Positions 33,036 through 43,146 of a stretch of DNA of 52,518 nucleotides are shown one piece after another. Numbering within the stretch: the first letter of the stretch is position 1; every line of letters begins with the position of its first letter. Origin of the DNA: Alphaproteobacteria bacterium. Lineage in GTDB: Bacteria; Pseudomonadota; Alphaproteobacteria; Micropepsales; Micropepsaceae. The notes below the pieces were generated by a model. The model was not told the DNA's origin. It saw nothing but the letters and a program-made list of their open reading frames with translations, and did no database searches. Location of the stretch: positions 95,389-147,906 of the forward strand of contig JAFARO010000016.1 in NCBI GenBank assembly GCA_019245415.1. The letters run 5' to 3'. A program made the position numbers and the translations under genes.

Positions 33036-35603
33036 TCATCCCCTCTTCGGTGCAGGTCCCAGCAGCGCGGGCAGGAAGACCAGCGTCGTCGCCAGCGTCC
33101 ATCCGAGCGAGATCATCAAGAGTTCGCCCATGCTGGCGGTCCCGGGATGGCTCGACAGCCACAAGGTGCCGAAACCCGACGCGGTCGTCAGCGCACTGAA
33201 CACCACGGCGCGCGTCAGGCTCGATTCCAGAAGATCGCGCGCGCCATCGCGCCAGGCATTGACGAAATAGATGTCGAAGGCCACGCCGATCCCGAACAGC
33301 AAGGGCATGGCGATGACGTTTGCGAAATTGAAATCCAGCCCGATCGCGACGCAGGTCAGCACCGTGAGCAGGCCGCTCAACAGCAGCGGCGCGATCGTCA
33401 GCAGGACGTCGCGTATCCGCCTCAACACCGCGATCAGAAGCAGGGTGATGACCACAAAGGCGAGCAGACCCGCCTTGGCGAAGGCACGGGTGATGGCAAG
33501 CCCGTATTTCCGGATCGAGATCGGCGCGCCGGTGGCGGTCGGCGCCGCTTGAACCACCGCGTTCGCGAAGCTTCTGAGCGCCGCGTCCGAGCCCCTCTTG
33601 TCCTTCGGCGCCAGCTCGACGCGCGCCGTTCCATCCGGCGCGATCCAGTCGCTGACCAGATCAGGAGGCATGCTGTTGCGGGCGATGCCGGTCGGCTGAA
33701 GCGCGAGGCTCAGTTCGTTCAGCAGCGTTTCGAGATCGGGGATCATCGCGGCCTGCGCCCGCGCCCTCGACTCGGGGGCCTGTCCGGCCAGACGGTCGAG
33801 CACGCCGGCGAGCCTCGCCGCGTCGGCCCGTGACGCGGCATCGCCTTTGGCCGCGCGCAACGCTTTTGCGGTCCCGCGCATGCTTTGAACCACCTCGGCG
33901 TCGCCGGGCGCCGGCTTGACGACCGGCGGATTGAGCGCGGTATCGAGCAGCAGAGAGGCATCGGAGATCAGCGCCATTTTCTGCGGCTGCTCGTCGGGAA
34001 TGAAGCTGCTCAGTGTCAGCGTCTGGCCGACTTCGGGTATGCGCGCGAGCCGCGCTGCAACCTTGTCGGCCGCCGGCAGCGACGGCGCGAGCACGTTGAT
34101 CGTGTTGGGGCTCGTCTGCGGATCCGCCATCAGGTCGTACAGCGTGGAGACCGATTCGACCTTGCGGCTGCGCAGATCCAGCGGGTTGGAATCGAAGCGC
34201 ATGAACGGAATGCAGGCCATGCCGGCGAGCCCCAGCAGCACCCCGGACAGGATGATCGTGCGCCGGTTGCGCCGAACGAAACCGTCGGCGCCCTTGAGCG
34301 AGGCGAAGCCCACCTCTTCGTGTTCGCCGCCGGGCTTGAGCAGCATCAGCAGCGCCGGCAGCATCGTGATCGCGAGCAGGAAGGCGACGATCATGCCGAT
34401 GCCGGCGATCTCGCCCAGTTCGGCCACGCCGACATAGTCGGTCGGCAGGAAGGCGAAGAAGCCCGCCGCCGTCGCCGCCGCGGCCAGCGCCAGCGGCAGC
34501 CCCAGATTGCGGCCGGCACCGACAAGCGCCGGCATCAGGGCGGCGCGCGAATAGCGTTCGGCACGATAGCGCACCGCGAACTGCACCGCGAAATCGACGC
34601 CGAGGCCGACGAACAGCGCGACGAACGCGATCGAGATGATGTTGAACACGCCGACCGCCGCAAGTCCCAGCGCCATGGTGATGGAAAGCCCGGCGAACAG
34701 CGTCGTCAGGATGGCGAAGATGATGCGGAAGGAGCTCACCGCCAGCCACAGCGTCAAGGTCACGGCCGCCAGGATCACGATGCCCATGAGGTCCGCGCGA
34801 TCGGCGATGCTGGCGAACTCCTCGTCCGCCAGCGGCACGGGTCCCGTCATCCGCACGCGCACGCCATGCGCGGGGACGAGGCCCAGTGCCCTGGCCTCGG
34901 CGCGGATGCGATCGACGGCGGCCGCGCCGGGCGACAGCGCATTGAAATTCAGCGCCGCCTTGACTTCGAGGAAGCTGCGCGTGCGGCCGGGATCGCCGTT
35001 GATGAGGGCCTGCCAGGAGAGATAGGGCGTCTGTCCCTTGACGACCGCATCCAACGTCGCGCCGAAGGCCTTGATCGGCTTGTCGAGCTGCTCGAGCCTC
35101 GCCTGTCCGCGGTTCACCCCTTCCAGTGCCGTCGAAAGGCCCTCCATCACGCCGCGCAGGCTCGGATCGGCGGCGAGCACACTGAGGAAGGGTTGCGCCG
35201 CGATGAGTTTCTCGGTCGTGTCCTTGACCTGGCCGAGCGGCAGGAAGAGCAGACCGTTGCGCTGAAAGAACGCGCCGCCGCCCGGCTGCCGCACCGACGA
35301 GAACATCGCCTTCTGAGGCGCCAGGCGCGCCGCCAGCACCTGCTGCGCGCGCAGAGCCTGTTCCTGGGTGGTGCCGTCGATCACGACCAGGATGAGCTGG
35401 TCCTGCTGCGGAAACAGCTTGTCGTAATGCGCCTCGCGCTGACGCCAGTCGAGGCGGCGCGAAACCAGATTCTCGCTGTTGGTGTCGATCTTGAAATTGT
35501 GCTCGGTATAGAACGCGCTCAGAATCGCGGCTAGGACAATTCCGCCCACCACCGCGCCGGCGTTGCGGCAGCAGAAGCTCACCAGCGATTCGACGACCTT
35601 CAT
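33036..35603 (-). CDS. hpnN: hopanoid RND transporter HpnN
   Basis: 855 residues, MMPL/RND-type exporter. One N-terminal helix, a large periplasmic loop (about residues 35-270), a block of five to six helices (LMGIVILAAVTLTLWLAV to ADFAVQFAVRYRAER), a second periplasmic loop and a second helix block. GLGVDFAVQF and FGIGVAFDIYF are the two homologous intramembrane signature segments. HpnN is known in Rhodopseudomonas to carry hopanoids from inner to outer membrane. Downstream of and co-directional with mlaA (33-bp gap). Confidence 0.95.
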   Translation of the reverse strand: MKVVESLVSFCCRNAGAVVGGIVLAAILSAFYTEHNFKIDTNSENLVSRRLDWRQREAHYDKLFPQQDQLILVVIDGTTQEQALRAQQVLAARLAPQKAMFSSVRQPGGGAFFQRNGLLFLPLGQVKDTTEKLIAAQPFLSVLAADPSLRGVMEGLSTALEGVNRGQARLEQLDKPIKAFGATLDAVVKGQTPYLSWQALINGDPGRTRSFLEVKAALNFNALSPGAAAVDRIRAEARALGLVPAHGVRVRMTGPVPLADEEFASIADRADLMGIVILAAVTLTLWLAVSSFRIIFAILTTLFAGLSITMALGLAAVGVFNIISIAFVALFVGLGVDFAVQFAVRYRAERYSRAALMPALVGAGRNLGLPLALAAAATAAGFFAFLPTDYVGVAELGEIAGIGMIVAFLLAITMLPALLMLLKPGGEHEEVGFASLKGADGFVRRNRRTIILSGVLLGLAGMACIPFMRFDSNPLDLRSRKVESVSTLYDLMADPQTSPNTINVLAPSLPAADKVAARLARIPEVGQTLTLSSFIPDEQPQKMALISDASLLLDTALNPPVVKPAPGDAEVVQSMRGTAKALRAAKGDAASRADAARLAGVLDRLAGQAPESRARAQAAMIPDLETLLNELSLALQPTGIARNSMPPDLVSDWIAPDGTARVELAPKDKRGSDAALRSFANAVVQAAPTATGAPISIRKYGLAITRAFAKAGLLAFVVITLLLIAVLRRIRDVLLTIAPLLLSGLLTVLTCVAIGLDFNFANVIAMPLLFGIGVAFDIYFVNAWRDGARDLLESSLTRAVVFSALTTASGFGTLWLSSHPGTASMGELLMISLGWTLATTLVFLPALLGPAPKRG

Positions 35604-35636
35604 GGCGAAGCCAGATAGACGAAACGCGTCGGAGTA

Positions 35637-36356
35637 TCAATTCGCCATCGATTCGGAGTCGGACGGCAGGCGGTGGCGGATCTGGTCCTCGCGGTGCCTG
35701 AGATAGGCGTCGCGCATGGCAGTGTACTGATCGATGGAATTGCGCTCGATCTCGCGGATGCGGTCGATGGCGCGGGAACGGCCGTCCACGGTCGAGAACA
35801 CGCGCGTCCCGAGCGACACATAGTAATGGCCGCTATAGTCGAAATAGCTGAGCGGGCTGAAATAATGATCGACGAAAAGCCGTCCGACGGCATCGCGCGG
35901 CAGCGTCGCGCCGAGCAGCGGCAGGACGACATAGGGCCCGCCCGGCACGCCGTAGACCGCCAAAGTCTGTCCGAAATCGTCCTGCTGGAGCGGCATGCCC
36001 ATATCGGTCGCCGGGTCCATCACGCCCAGCACGCCGATGGTCGTGTTGACGCAGAAGCGGCCGGCCGCAACCCCGGCCCGCGACGCTTCGCCCTGCAACA
36101 GATCGTTTGCGACCGTGACCGGCAGACCGACATTCTGCAGCACGTTGTGCACGCCGTCTCGCAGGTCGCCGGGAACGCTCGATTTGTAGAACACCGCGGC
36201 CGGAAGCGCCGCGTGACGGTCCAGGCTTTGATTGATCCTGAACACCTGCCGGTTGAACGGCTCGAGCGGGTCGTTGTCCGCCCATTTCTGCGCCCCGGTG
36301 CAACCGGCGAGCGCCAGGCCGAGCGAAAGAACGGCGAGGACACGGAACCGAAACAC
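35637..36356 (-). CDS. MlaA/VacJ-family lipoprotein next to hpnN
   Basis: 239 residues from a GTG at 36356 chosen because GGGAGAGGG lies 5 bases upstream; an ATG further out (36425) would add 23 residues that spoil the signal. MFRFRVLAVLSLGLALAGC gives a lipobox with C19. NDPLEPFNRQVFRINQSLDR, GVHNVLQNVGLPVTVANDLLQG and the FGQTLAVYGVPGGPYVVLPLLG block are the MlaA signature. MlaA extracts lipid from the outer leaflet of the outer membrane; here it is operon partner of hpnN, suggesting a lipid-trafficking link to hopanoids. Confidence 0.92.
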   Translation of the reverse strand: MFRFRVLAVLSLGLALAGCTGAQKWADNDPLEPFNRQVFRINQSLDRHAALPAAVFYKSSVPGDLRDGVHNVLQNVGLPVTVANDLLQGEASRAGVAAGRFCVNTTIGVLGVMDPATDMGMPLQQDDFGQTLAVYGVPGGPYVVLPLLGATLPRDAVGRLFVDHYFSPLSYFDYSGHYYVSLGTRVFSTVDGRSRAIDRIREIERNSIDQYTAMRDAYLRHREDQIRHRLPSDSESMAN

Positions 36357-36503
36357 GATATCCCTCTCCCTTGCGGTCAGCATACGAAGCATGTGCGCGC
36401 GCGTCCATGCCAGGCGCAGCGTCATGGTGAAGCGAGGTTGTGGATGAAGACGCGCAACTTTTTCGTCGCGGCCCTGGCCGCCCCGGCCACCAAGAAGGAA
36501 GGG

Positions 36504-36570
36504 TTCACGCGGAGGCGCGGAGGCCGCGGAGGTCAGCGTCGTTTCCGCGTTCTCCGCGGCTCCGCGTGCA
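36504..36570. repeat. GC-rich inverted repeat, family D copy 1
   Basis: TTCACGCGGAGGCGCGGAGG at the left and CTCCGCGGCTCCGCGTG at the right form a long imperfect hairpin, followed on the plus strand by a T-run (36574-36581). Preceded by AAGAAGGA, as is copy 2 (42122-42187). It lies in the 243-bp gap between mlaA and the cupin gene; nothing else is seen in that gap. Confidence 0.75.
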
Positions 36571-36599
36571 AATCTTTTTTTTGGCCGATCCGAGTTCCG

Positions 36600-37163
36600 C
36601 TATAACGATTGCGTGACCACCGGCCTGTCGATCAGGATTGCGAGCAGCAGGGCGGGGCCGCCATGCGCAACCCAGGCATGGTTGGTGGCGCGCTGGATCA
36701 CGACCTGTCCGGGCTTCAGCCGCGTCTCGCCGCTTTCGAGGATGAGGCTGACCTCGCCCTGGAGCAGACAAATGACATCGAGCGTATGGGTCTCATGCAT
36801 CGCCGAGTGGCGGCTCTGATCCTGGACGTGGTGCTCGGCGCCGAACGCGGCGAAGGCCGCGCGCGCCGCCGCGTCGAGATCGGCCTTGGCGATGCCTTCC
36901 GGCACGGGCTCGATGACGAACCAGCGCACTTTGACGCCTTGTTTCGGTGGCGAAAGCACGACCTTTCCCTTGCCGCGATCCGTGGGGTCCTGGGGCTCGA
37001 TGGCGGCCAGGAGCGTGTCCGTCCAGATTTCGAGCAAGCCGCCGCGGCCCTGGGTGATCGCGGTGTCGGCCGGCGGGCCGTCGATGATGATGGTGGAATT
37101 GCCTTGCCCGTCGTCGCCCGTGATGACGCGGCGCAGCGACTCCTCGAAGGGGGCATAGGCCAT
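36600..37163 (-). CDS. cupin-domain protein coupled to thiolase
   Basis: 187 residues from the ATG at 37163-37161, whose A is the last base of the thiolase stop (TGATG), so the two are translated together. The C-terminal half is a cupin: SRHSAMHETHTLDVICLLQG, then GEVSLILESGETRLKPGQVV and NHAWVAHGG; the two His plus Glu could bind metal. The N-terminal 100 residues (EESLRRVITGDDGQGNSTIIIDG...) contain PPADTA and a W-rich part seen in cupin-type acyl or aromatic metabolism proteins. Substrate unknown; a role in the catabolism of acyl-CoA or aromatic compounds is inferred. Confidence 0.8.
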   Translation of the reverse strand: MAYAPFEESLRRVITGDDGQGNSTIIIDGPPADTAITQGRGGLLEIWTDTLLAAIEPQDPTDRGKGKVVLSPPKQGVKVRWFVIEPVPEGIAKADLDAAARAAFAAFGAEHHVQDQSRHSAMHETHTLDVICLLQGEVSLILESGETRLKPGQVVIQRATNHAWVAHGGPALLLAILIDRPVVTQSL

Positions 37164-38323
37164 CAATACACCTCGAACAATCCGGCCGCGCCCATGCCGC
37201 CGCCGATGCACATCGAGACGACGACCTTCTTGGCGCCGCGACGCTTTCCTTCCATCAGCGCGTGGCCCGTGAGCCGCGCGCCGGTCATCCCGAAGGGATG
37301 GCCGATGGCAATGGAGCCGCCATTGACGTTGTAGATCTCCGGATCGATGCCGAGTTTGTCGCGGCAATACAGGCACTGCGACGCGAACGCCTCGTTGAGC
37401 TCCCACAGATCGATGTCCGAGACCTTGAGGCCGTGGCGCTCGAGCAGGCGCGGCACCGCGAAGACAGGGCCAATGCCCATCTCGTCCGGCTTGCAGCCGG
37501 CGACTGCCCAGCCCTTGAAAGCCCCCATCGGCTGCAGGCCGCGCCTCTCCGCTTCCTTGGCTTCCATGATGACGACCGCGGCCGCGCCGTCGGAGAGCTG
37601 CGAGGCATTGCCGGCGGTGATGAACTTGCCCGGACCCTTCACCGGCTCGAGCTTGGCCAGGCCTTCGAGCGTCGTCTCGGGGCGATTGCATTCGTCGCGC
37701 GTGACCGTGTAGTCGACGATGGATTCTTCCTTGGTCTGCTTGTCGACGACTTTCATCGTCGTGGCCATCGGCACGATCTCGTCCTTGAACTTGCCCGCCT
37801 GCTGGGCCGCGGCCATGCGCTTCTGGGATTCGAGCGAATAGCGGTCCTGGTATTCGCGCGAGATGCTGTAGCGTGCCGCGACGACATCGGCGGTATCGAT
37901 CATCGGCATCCAGTAGTCCGGATACATCTCGACGATCTTGGGCTCCTTGCCGCCGCCGCCGCCGCCCTGGAAAGTGATCGAATCGACGCCGCCGCCGACC
38001 ACGATCTGCGCGCCGTCGTCGATGACGTAGCGCGCCGCATTGGCGATGGCGTTGAGGCCCGAGGAACAGGCGCGATGCACCGTCGAGCCCGACGTCGTGA
38101 TCGGCAGGCCCGCCAGCAATGCCGCCCCGCGCGCCACGTTGCCAGACGCCGCCACGCAGCCTGCGACCACGTCCTCGACCTCGGCCGGATCGGCCTTGGA
38201 GCGCGCGACCGCGTGTTTCACCGCATGCGCCAGCATCGCCATGTTGGAGGTGTTGTTGAAGCCGCCGCGCGCGGCTTTCGCCAACCCCGTTCGCGCATAA
38301 GAAACGATCACTGCCTCACGCAT
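37163..38323 (-). CDS. acetyl-CoA acyltransferase (thiolase)
   Basis: 386 residues from the ATG at 38323-38321 ([17 protein letters not shown]), with AAGGA 8 bases upstream. The catalytic residues are present: nucleophilic Cys in [10 protein letters not shown] (about residue 88), [14 protein letters not shown]is near 343 and the second Cys in [10 protein letters not shown] near 373. The ARGG...VAAAGN-type loop favours a beta-oxidation thiolase over a biosynthetic one, but this is not certain. Divergent from exbD with only about 70 bp between starts. Confidence 0.92.
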   Translation of the reverse strand: MREAVIVSYARTGLAKAARGGFNNTSNMAMLAHAVKHAVARSKADPAEVEDVVAGCVAASGNVARGAALLAGLPITTSGSTVHRACSSGLNAIANAARYVIDDGAQIVVGGGVDSITFQGGGGGGKEPKIVEMYPDYWMPMIDTADVVAARYSISREYQDRYSLESQKRMAAAQQAGKFKDEIVPMATTMKVVDKQTKEESIVDYTVTRDECNRPETTLEGLAKLEPVKGPGKFITAGNASQLSDGAAAVVIMEAKEAERRGLQPMGAFKGWAVAGCKPDEMGIGPVFAVPRLLERHGLKVSDIDLWELNEAFASQCLYCRDKLGIDPEIYNVNGGSIAIGHPFGMTGARLTGHALMEGKRRGAKKVVVSMCIGGGMGAAGLFEVY

Positions 38324-38394
38324 TGCCCAATCCTTTCCTAGTTCCGCCACATTCCGCACGCAGCCTTCTCGAGTGCCATCCTGGGGAGGAGTTC

Positions 38395-38793
38395 ATGGCC
38401 GCGACCGTTCAATCCAAGAACAACGACATCGTCGCCGACATCAATACCACGCCGCTGATCGACGTGATGCTGGTGCTCTTGACGCTGCTGATCATCACGC
38501 TGCCCCTGCAGACCAATGCGATCAAGATCACGACCGCAAGCAATTCCGCTTCCGTGCCGCCACCGATCGTCAGAGTGACGGTGGACTTCGACGGCTCGAC
38601 CTCCTGGAACGGACAGCCTGTCGATCCACAGACGCTCGATAGCTATCTCGCCGACGCCGCACGGCAGACGCCGCAACCGGCCATCGTCATCCGCGCGGAC
38701 CGTCTTGCCCGCTACGATGCCGTATCGCGAGTGCTCGCGCAGGCGGCGCGCGCAGGCGACACCAATATCGGCTTCGAACACAGCGACGAATAG
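38395..38793 (+). CDS. ExbD/TolR-family biopolymer transport protein (orphan)
   Basis: 132 residues from the ATG at 38395, preceded by GGGGAGGAG. After a short cytoplasmic tail comes DINTTPLIDVMLVLLTLLIITL, the single transmembrane helix with the functional Asp (D23) of ExbD proteins, then a small periplasmic domain (IVIRADRLARYDAVSRVLAQAARAGDTNIGF). These proteins couple the proton motive force to TonB or to other machines with ExbB. No exbB or tonB lies in this window, so the partner must be elsewhere. Confidence 0.88.
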   Translation: MAATVQSKNNDIVADINTTPLIDVMLVLLTLLIITLPLQTNAIKITTASNSASVPPPIVRVTVDFDGSTSWNGQPVDPQTLDSYLADAARQTPQPAIVIRADRLARYDAVSRVLAQAARAGDTNIGFEHSDE

Positions 38794-38835
38794 CTTACGT
38801 ATTGTACTTCTCCGCTCGTCAATTCAAACTCAGCT

Positions 38836-39007
38836 GTCATCCCCGGCCGAGCGTAGCGATAGCAACGCGAGGGGAAGGGGACCCAGGCCGCGAAGCTCAC
38901 TCCGATATTCAGAGCGAAAACTCTGTGCCCTTCTTTCGACACCGACATTCCATAACCACCTGGGTCCCCTTCCCCTCGCTCACTTCGTTCGCTCGGCCGG
39001 GGATGAC
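38836..39007. repeat. composite palindromic repeat, family C
   Basis: Outer arms GTCATCCCCGGCCGAGCG and CGCTCGGCCGGGGATGAC are exact inverses; inner arms CGAGGGGAAGGGGACCCAGG (38868-38887) and its exact 20-bp inverse (38959-38978) enclose about 70 bp. It follows the same plan as families A and B (GTCATnnCC... ending at ACCCA) with different bases. It separates convergent exbD and the fadB-like gene and would form a bidirectional terminator-like stem. Confidence 0.88.
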
Positions 39008-39011
39008 ACTG

Positions 39012-41096
<2,085 letters not shown>

Positions 41097-41223
41097 TGGC
41101 CAAGCTCCCTCTGCGCGTGGCCGACAAAAAATCAGGCGCCGGGGCGCGAGTCGAGTCCGTTGTGCCTGACGCGGCGTAAAGCCGGTTTTTCGGTATCATC
41201 CCGGGTTCGCTGAGGAGAGCGCC
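41097..41223. promoter_or_regulatory. divergent promoter region of beta-oxidation genes
   Basis: 127 bp between two divergent genes. It contains GAGGAGAG before the enoyl-CoA hydratase ATG and an AAAAAA stretch (41127-41132). I could not identify a palindromic operator; a shared promoter is expected from the geometry only. Confidence 0.35.
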
Positions 41224-42072
41224 ATGCACTACGAACACATCAGAGCCGAGATCGACGGCCCCATCCTCACGCTCACCTTGAACCGGCCCGACAAGCTCAA
41301 TGCCTATACCGCGCTGATGGGCAGCGAGATCGAGGACGCCTTCCTCAAGGCCGATGCCGACGACAATGTGCGCGTGGTGATCGTCACCGGCGAGGGCCGC
41401 GGCTTTTGCGCCGGTGCCGACATCTCGGGCGGTGCTGAGGCTTTCGACGTGAACCAGGGCGCGGCGATGTTCCCGGGCTCGCGGCCGCGCAGTTCGCGTG
41501 GCGGCTTCGTCGAGGCGATCTACCGCTGCCGCAAGCCCTCGATCGCGGCGATCAACGGTGCCGCGGTCGGCGTCGGCATCACCTTGACGTTACCGATGGA
41601 CATCCGCATCGCGTCCAGCGAGGCCAAGATGGGCTTCGTCTTCGCGCGACTGGGGCTGGTTCCGGAAGCCGGCAGCGCCTGGTTCCTGCCGCGCCTCGTC
41701 GGCCTCGACCAGGCGCTGCGCTGGTGCCTGTCGGGGCGCATCTTCGGCGCCGCGGAAGCGCACAAGGGCGGTCTGGTGAGCGAGGTGGTGCCGCCGGCGG
41801 AGCTGCTGCCGCGCGCCCGCGATATAGCGCACGAGATCGCCGACAACACTGCGCCGGTCTCGATCGCCATGACGCGGCAGATGCTCTGGCAGTACGCGGC
41901 GATGCCCGATCCGTTCCAGCTTCTGGAGATGGACGGTCCGCTGTCGGTCGAACTCGGCGGCGGTCCCGATGTCAAAGAAGGCGTCGCGGCGTTCCTGGAG
42001 AAGCGCAGACCGAAATTTCCGGGGAAGGTGTCGAGCGACATGCCGAAGGGTTATCGGCAAGCCAACTCCTAA
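41224..42072 (+). CDS. enoyl-CoA hydratase/isomerase family protein
   Basis: 282 residues, crotonase fold. RPDKLNAYTALMGSEIEDAF, GEGRGFCAGADISGG (oxyanion region near residue 60) and AINGAAVGVGITLTLPMDIRIAS are typical; LGLVPEAGSAWFLPRLVG contains the position of the catalytic Glu. It hydrates or isomerises an enoyl-CoA. GAGGAGAG lies 5 bases before the ATG. Divergent from the fadB-like gene. Confidence 0.92.
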   Translation: MHYEHIRAEIDGPILTLTLNRPDKLNAYTALMGSEIEDAFLKADADDNVRVVIVTGEGRGFCAGADISGGAEAFDVNQGAAMFPGSRPRSSRGGFVEAIYRCRKPSIAAINGAAVGVGITLTLPMDIRIASSEAKMGFVFARLGLVPEAGSAWFLPRLVGLDQALRWCLSGRIFGAAEAHKGGLVSEVVPPAELLPRARDIAHEIADNTAPVSIAMTRQMLWQYAAMPDPFQLLEMDGPLSVELGGGPDVKEGVAAFLEKRRPKFPGKVSSDMPKGYRQANS

Positions 42073-42073
42073 T

Positions 42074-42242
42074 GTCATGGCCCGCGAATGCGGGCCACCC
42101 AGTTGGGTTTTTCACAACAAGAAGGATTGCACGCGGGGGCGCGGAATCGCGGAGGTGGAGCTTCGTTCTCCGCGTCTCCGCGTGAACCATTTTTGGGTCG
42201 CTGGCCACGTCACCTGGGTGGCCCGCATTCGCGGGCCATGAC
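42074..42242. repeat. composite palindromic repeat, family B copy 2
   Basis: Same outer arms as the copy at 18528-18651 (GTCATGGCCCGCGAATGCGG and its exact inverse). The interior is longer (about 115 bp) because it contains a copy of family D (42122-42187). It lies between convergent enoyl-CoA hydratase and MBL genes. Confidence 0.9.
42122..42187. repeat. GC-rich inverted repeat, family D copy 2, nested in family B
   Basis: AAGGATTGCACGCGGGGGCG at the left and CTCCGCGTCTCCGCGTGAA at the right mirror the copy at 36504-36570, with the same AAGAAGGA flank. It occupies the interior of the family B repeat, so one repeat has been inserted into, or has expanded inside, the other. Confidence 0.75.
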
Positions 42243-42267
42243 AATTATTTTTTGTCGAGAACAGAAC

Positions 42268-42933
42268 TCAAGCTCTCCCCAGCGCCAGATCGCTGACGAA
42301 GGGATTGGTCTTGCGCTCCCAGCCGAAGGTCGACATCGCACCGTGGCCCGGCACGAAGCGCATGTCGTCGCCGAGCGGCCATAGCCGCGTCGTGATCGCA
42401 TCGATGAGCTGCTGCCAGTTGCCACGCGGCAGGTCGCAGCGGCCGATCGAGCCTTTGAACAGCACGTCGCCGACGAAGGCGAGCTTCATGCCCTCGTGAA
42501 AGAAAACGACATGGCCCGGCGTGTGGCCCGGACAGTGGCGCACGCCGAATTCCAGCTCACCCAGGTGCACCGTGTCGCCGTCGGCGAGCCAGCGATCGGG
42601 AAGACAGTTCTCGGCATCCCCGAATCCCGGCCGGCGCGCGTTGCGGCCAAGCTCTTCGAGCAGGAAGAGGTCGTCCGTATGCGGACCTTCGATCGGCACG
42701 CCGAATCGCCGTGCCGTCTTGGCGGCGCCGCTGGCATGGTCGAGATGGCCATGGGTGAGAAGGACCTTCTCCAGTGTCAGACCCTGCGACTCGACCGCTT
42801 CGGCCAGGCGCTCGACCTCGCCGCCCGGATCCACCAGCGCCGCCCGCCTGGTGCGCGTACACCACACCAGGGAGCAATTCTGCTGGTAGGGCGTCACCGG
42901 GAAGATGGCGGCTTTCAGGGGCGGCTGATTCAT
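42268..42933 (-). CDS. MBL-fold metallo-hydrolase (glyoxalase II-like)
   Basis: 221 residues from the ATG at 42933-42931 (MNQPPLKAAIFPVTPYQQNC); the longer frame up to 42969 adds no family sequence. Metal motifs are THGHLDHASG (H61, H63, D65, H66), HCPGHTPGHVVFF, FVGDVLFKGSIGRCD and the C-terminal VPGHGAMSTFGWERKTNPF. It belongs to the YcbL/hydroxyacylglutathione-hydrolase-like group. The substrate is not determined. It converges on the enoyl-CoA hydratase gene across the family B repeat. Confidence 0.92.
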   Translation of the reverse strand: MNQPPLKAAIFPVTPYQQNCSLVWCTRTRRAALVDPGGEVERLAEAVESQGLTLEKVLLTHGHLDHASGAAKTARRFGVPIEGPHTDDLFLLEELGRNARRPGFGDAENCLPDRWLADGDTVHLGELEFGVRHCPGHTPGHVVFFHEGMKLAFVGDVLFKGSIGRCDLPRGNWQQLIDAITTRLWPLGDDMRFVPGHGAMSTFGWERKTNPFVSDLALGRA

Positions 42934-43146
42934 CGAGGCTGCATACGGCCAAGCTGTAGTAGCGTCCACTCTGGATACTACGATGTGTAGGTGTGGTTAA
43001 CCGCCCGGTGGCCAGGTCCCCGCGATCTTGCCTTGTTACCCTTCGGTAACCTCCTTCGGGTTTCGACCGCCCCAAATGCCACCAAATCGGCTGGTTTCCT
43101 TTGAATTCCTGGGGCCCGATCTGCTAGGGTGAGGCTGAAATTGGGG

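Noticed and set aside
36504..36570. Family D hairpin plus T-run as a terminator of the cupin-thiolase operon
   Set aside because: The T-run is on the plus strand, but the adjacent genes are read from the minus strand.
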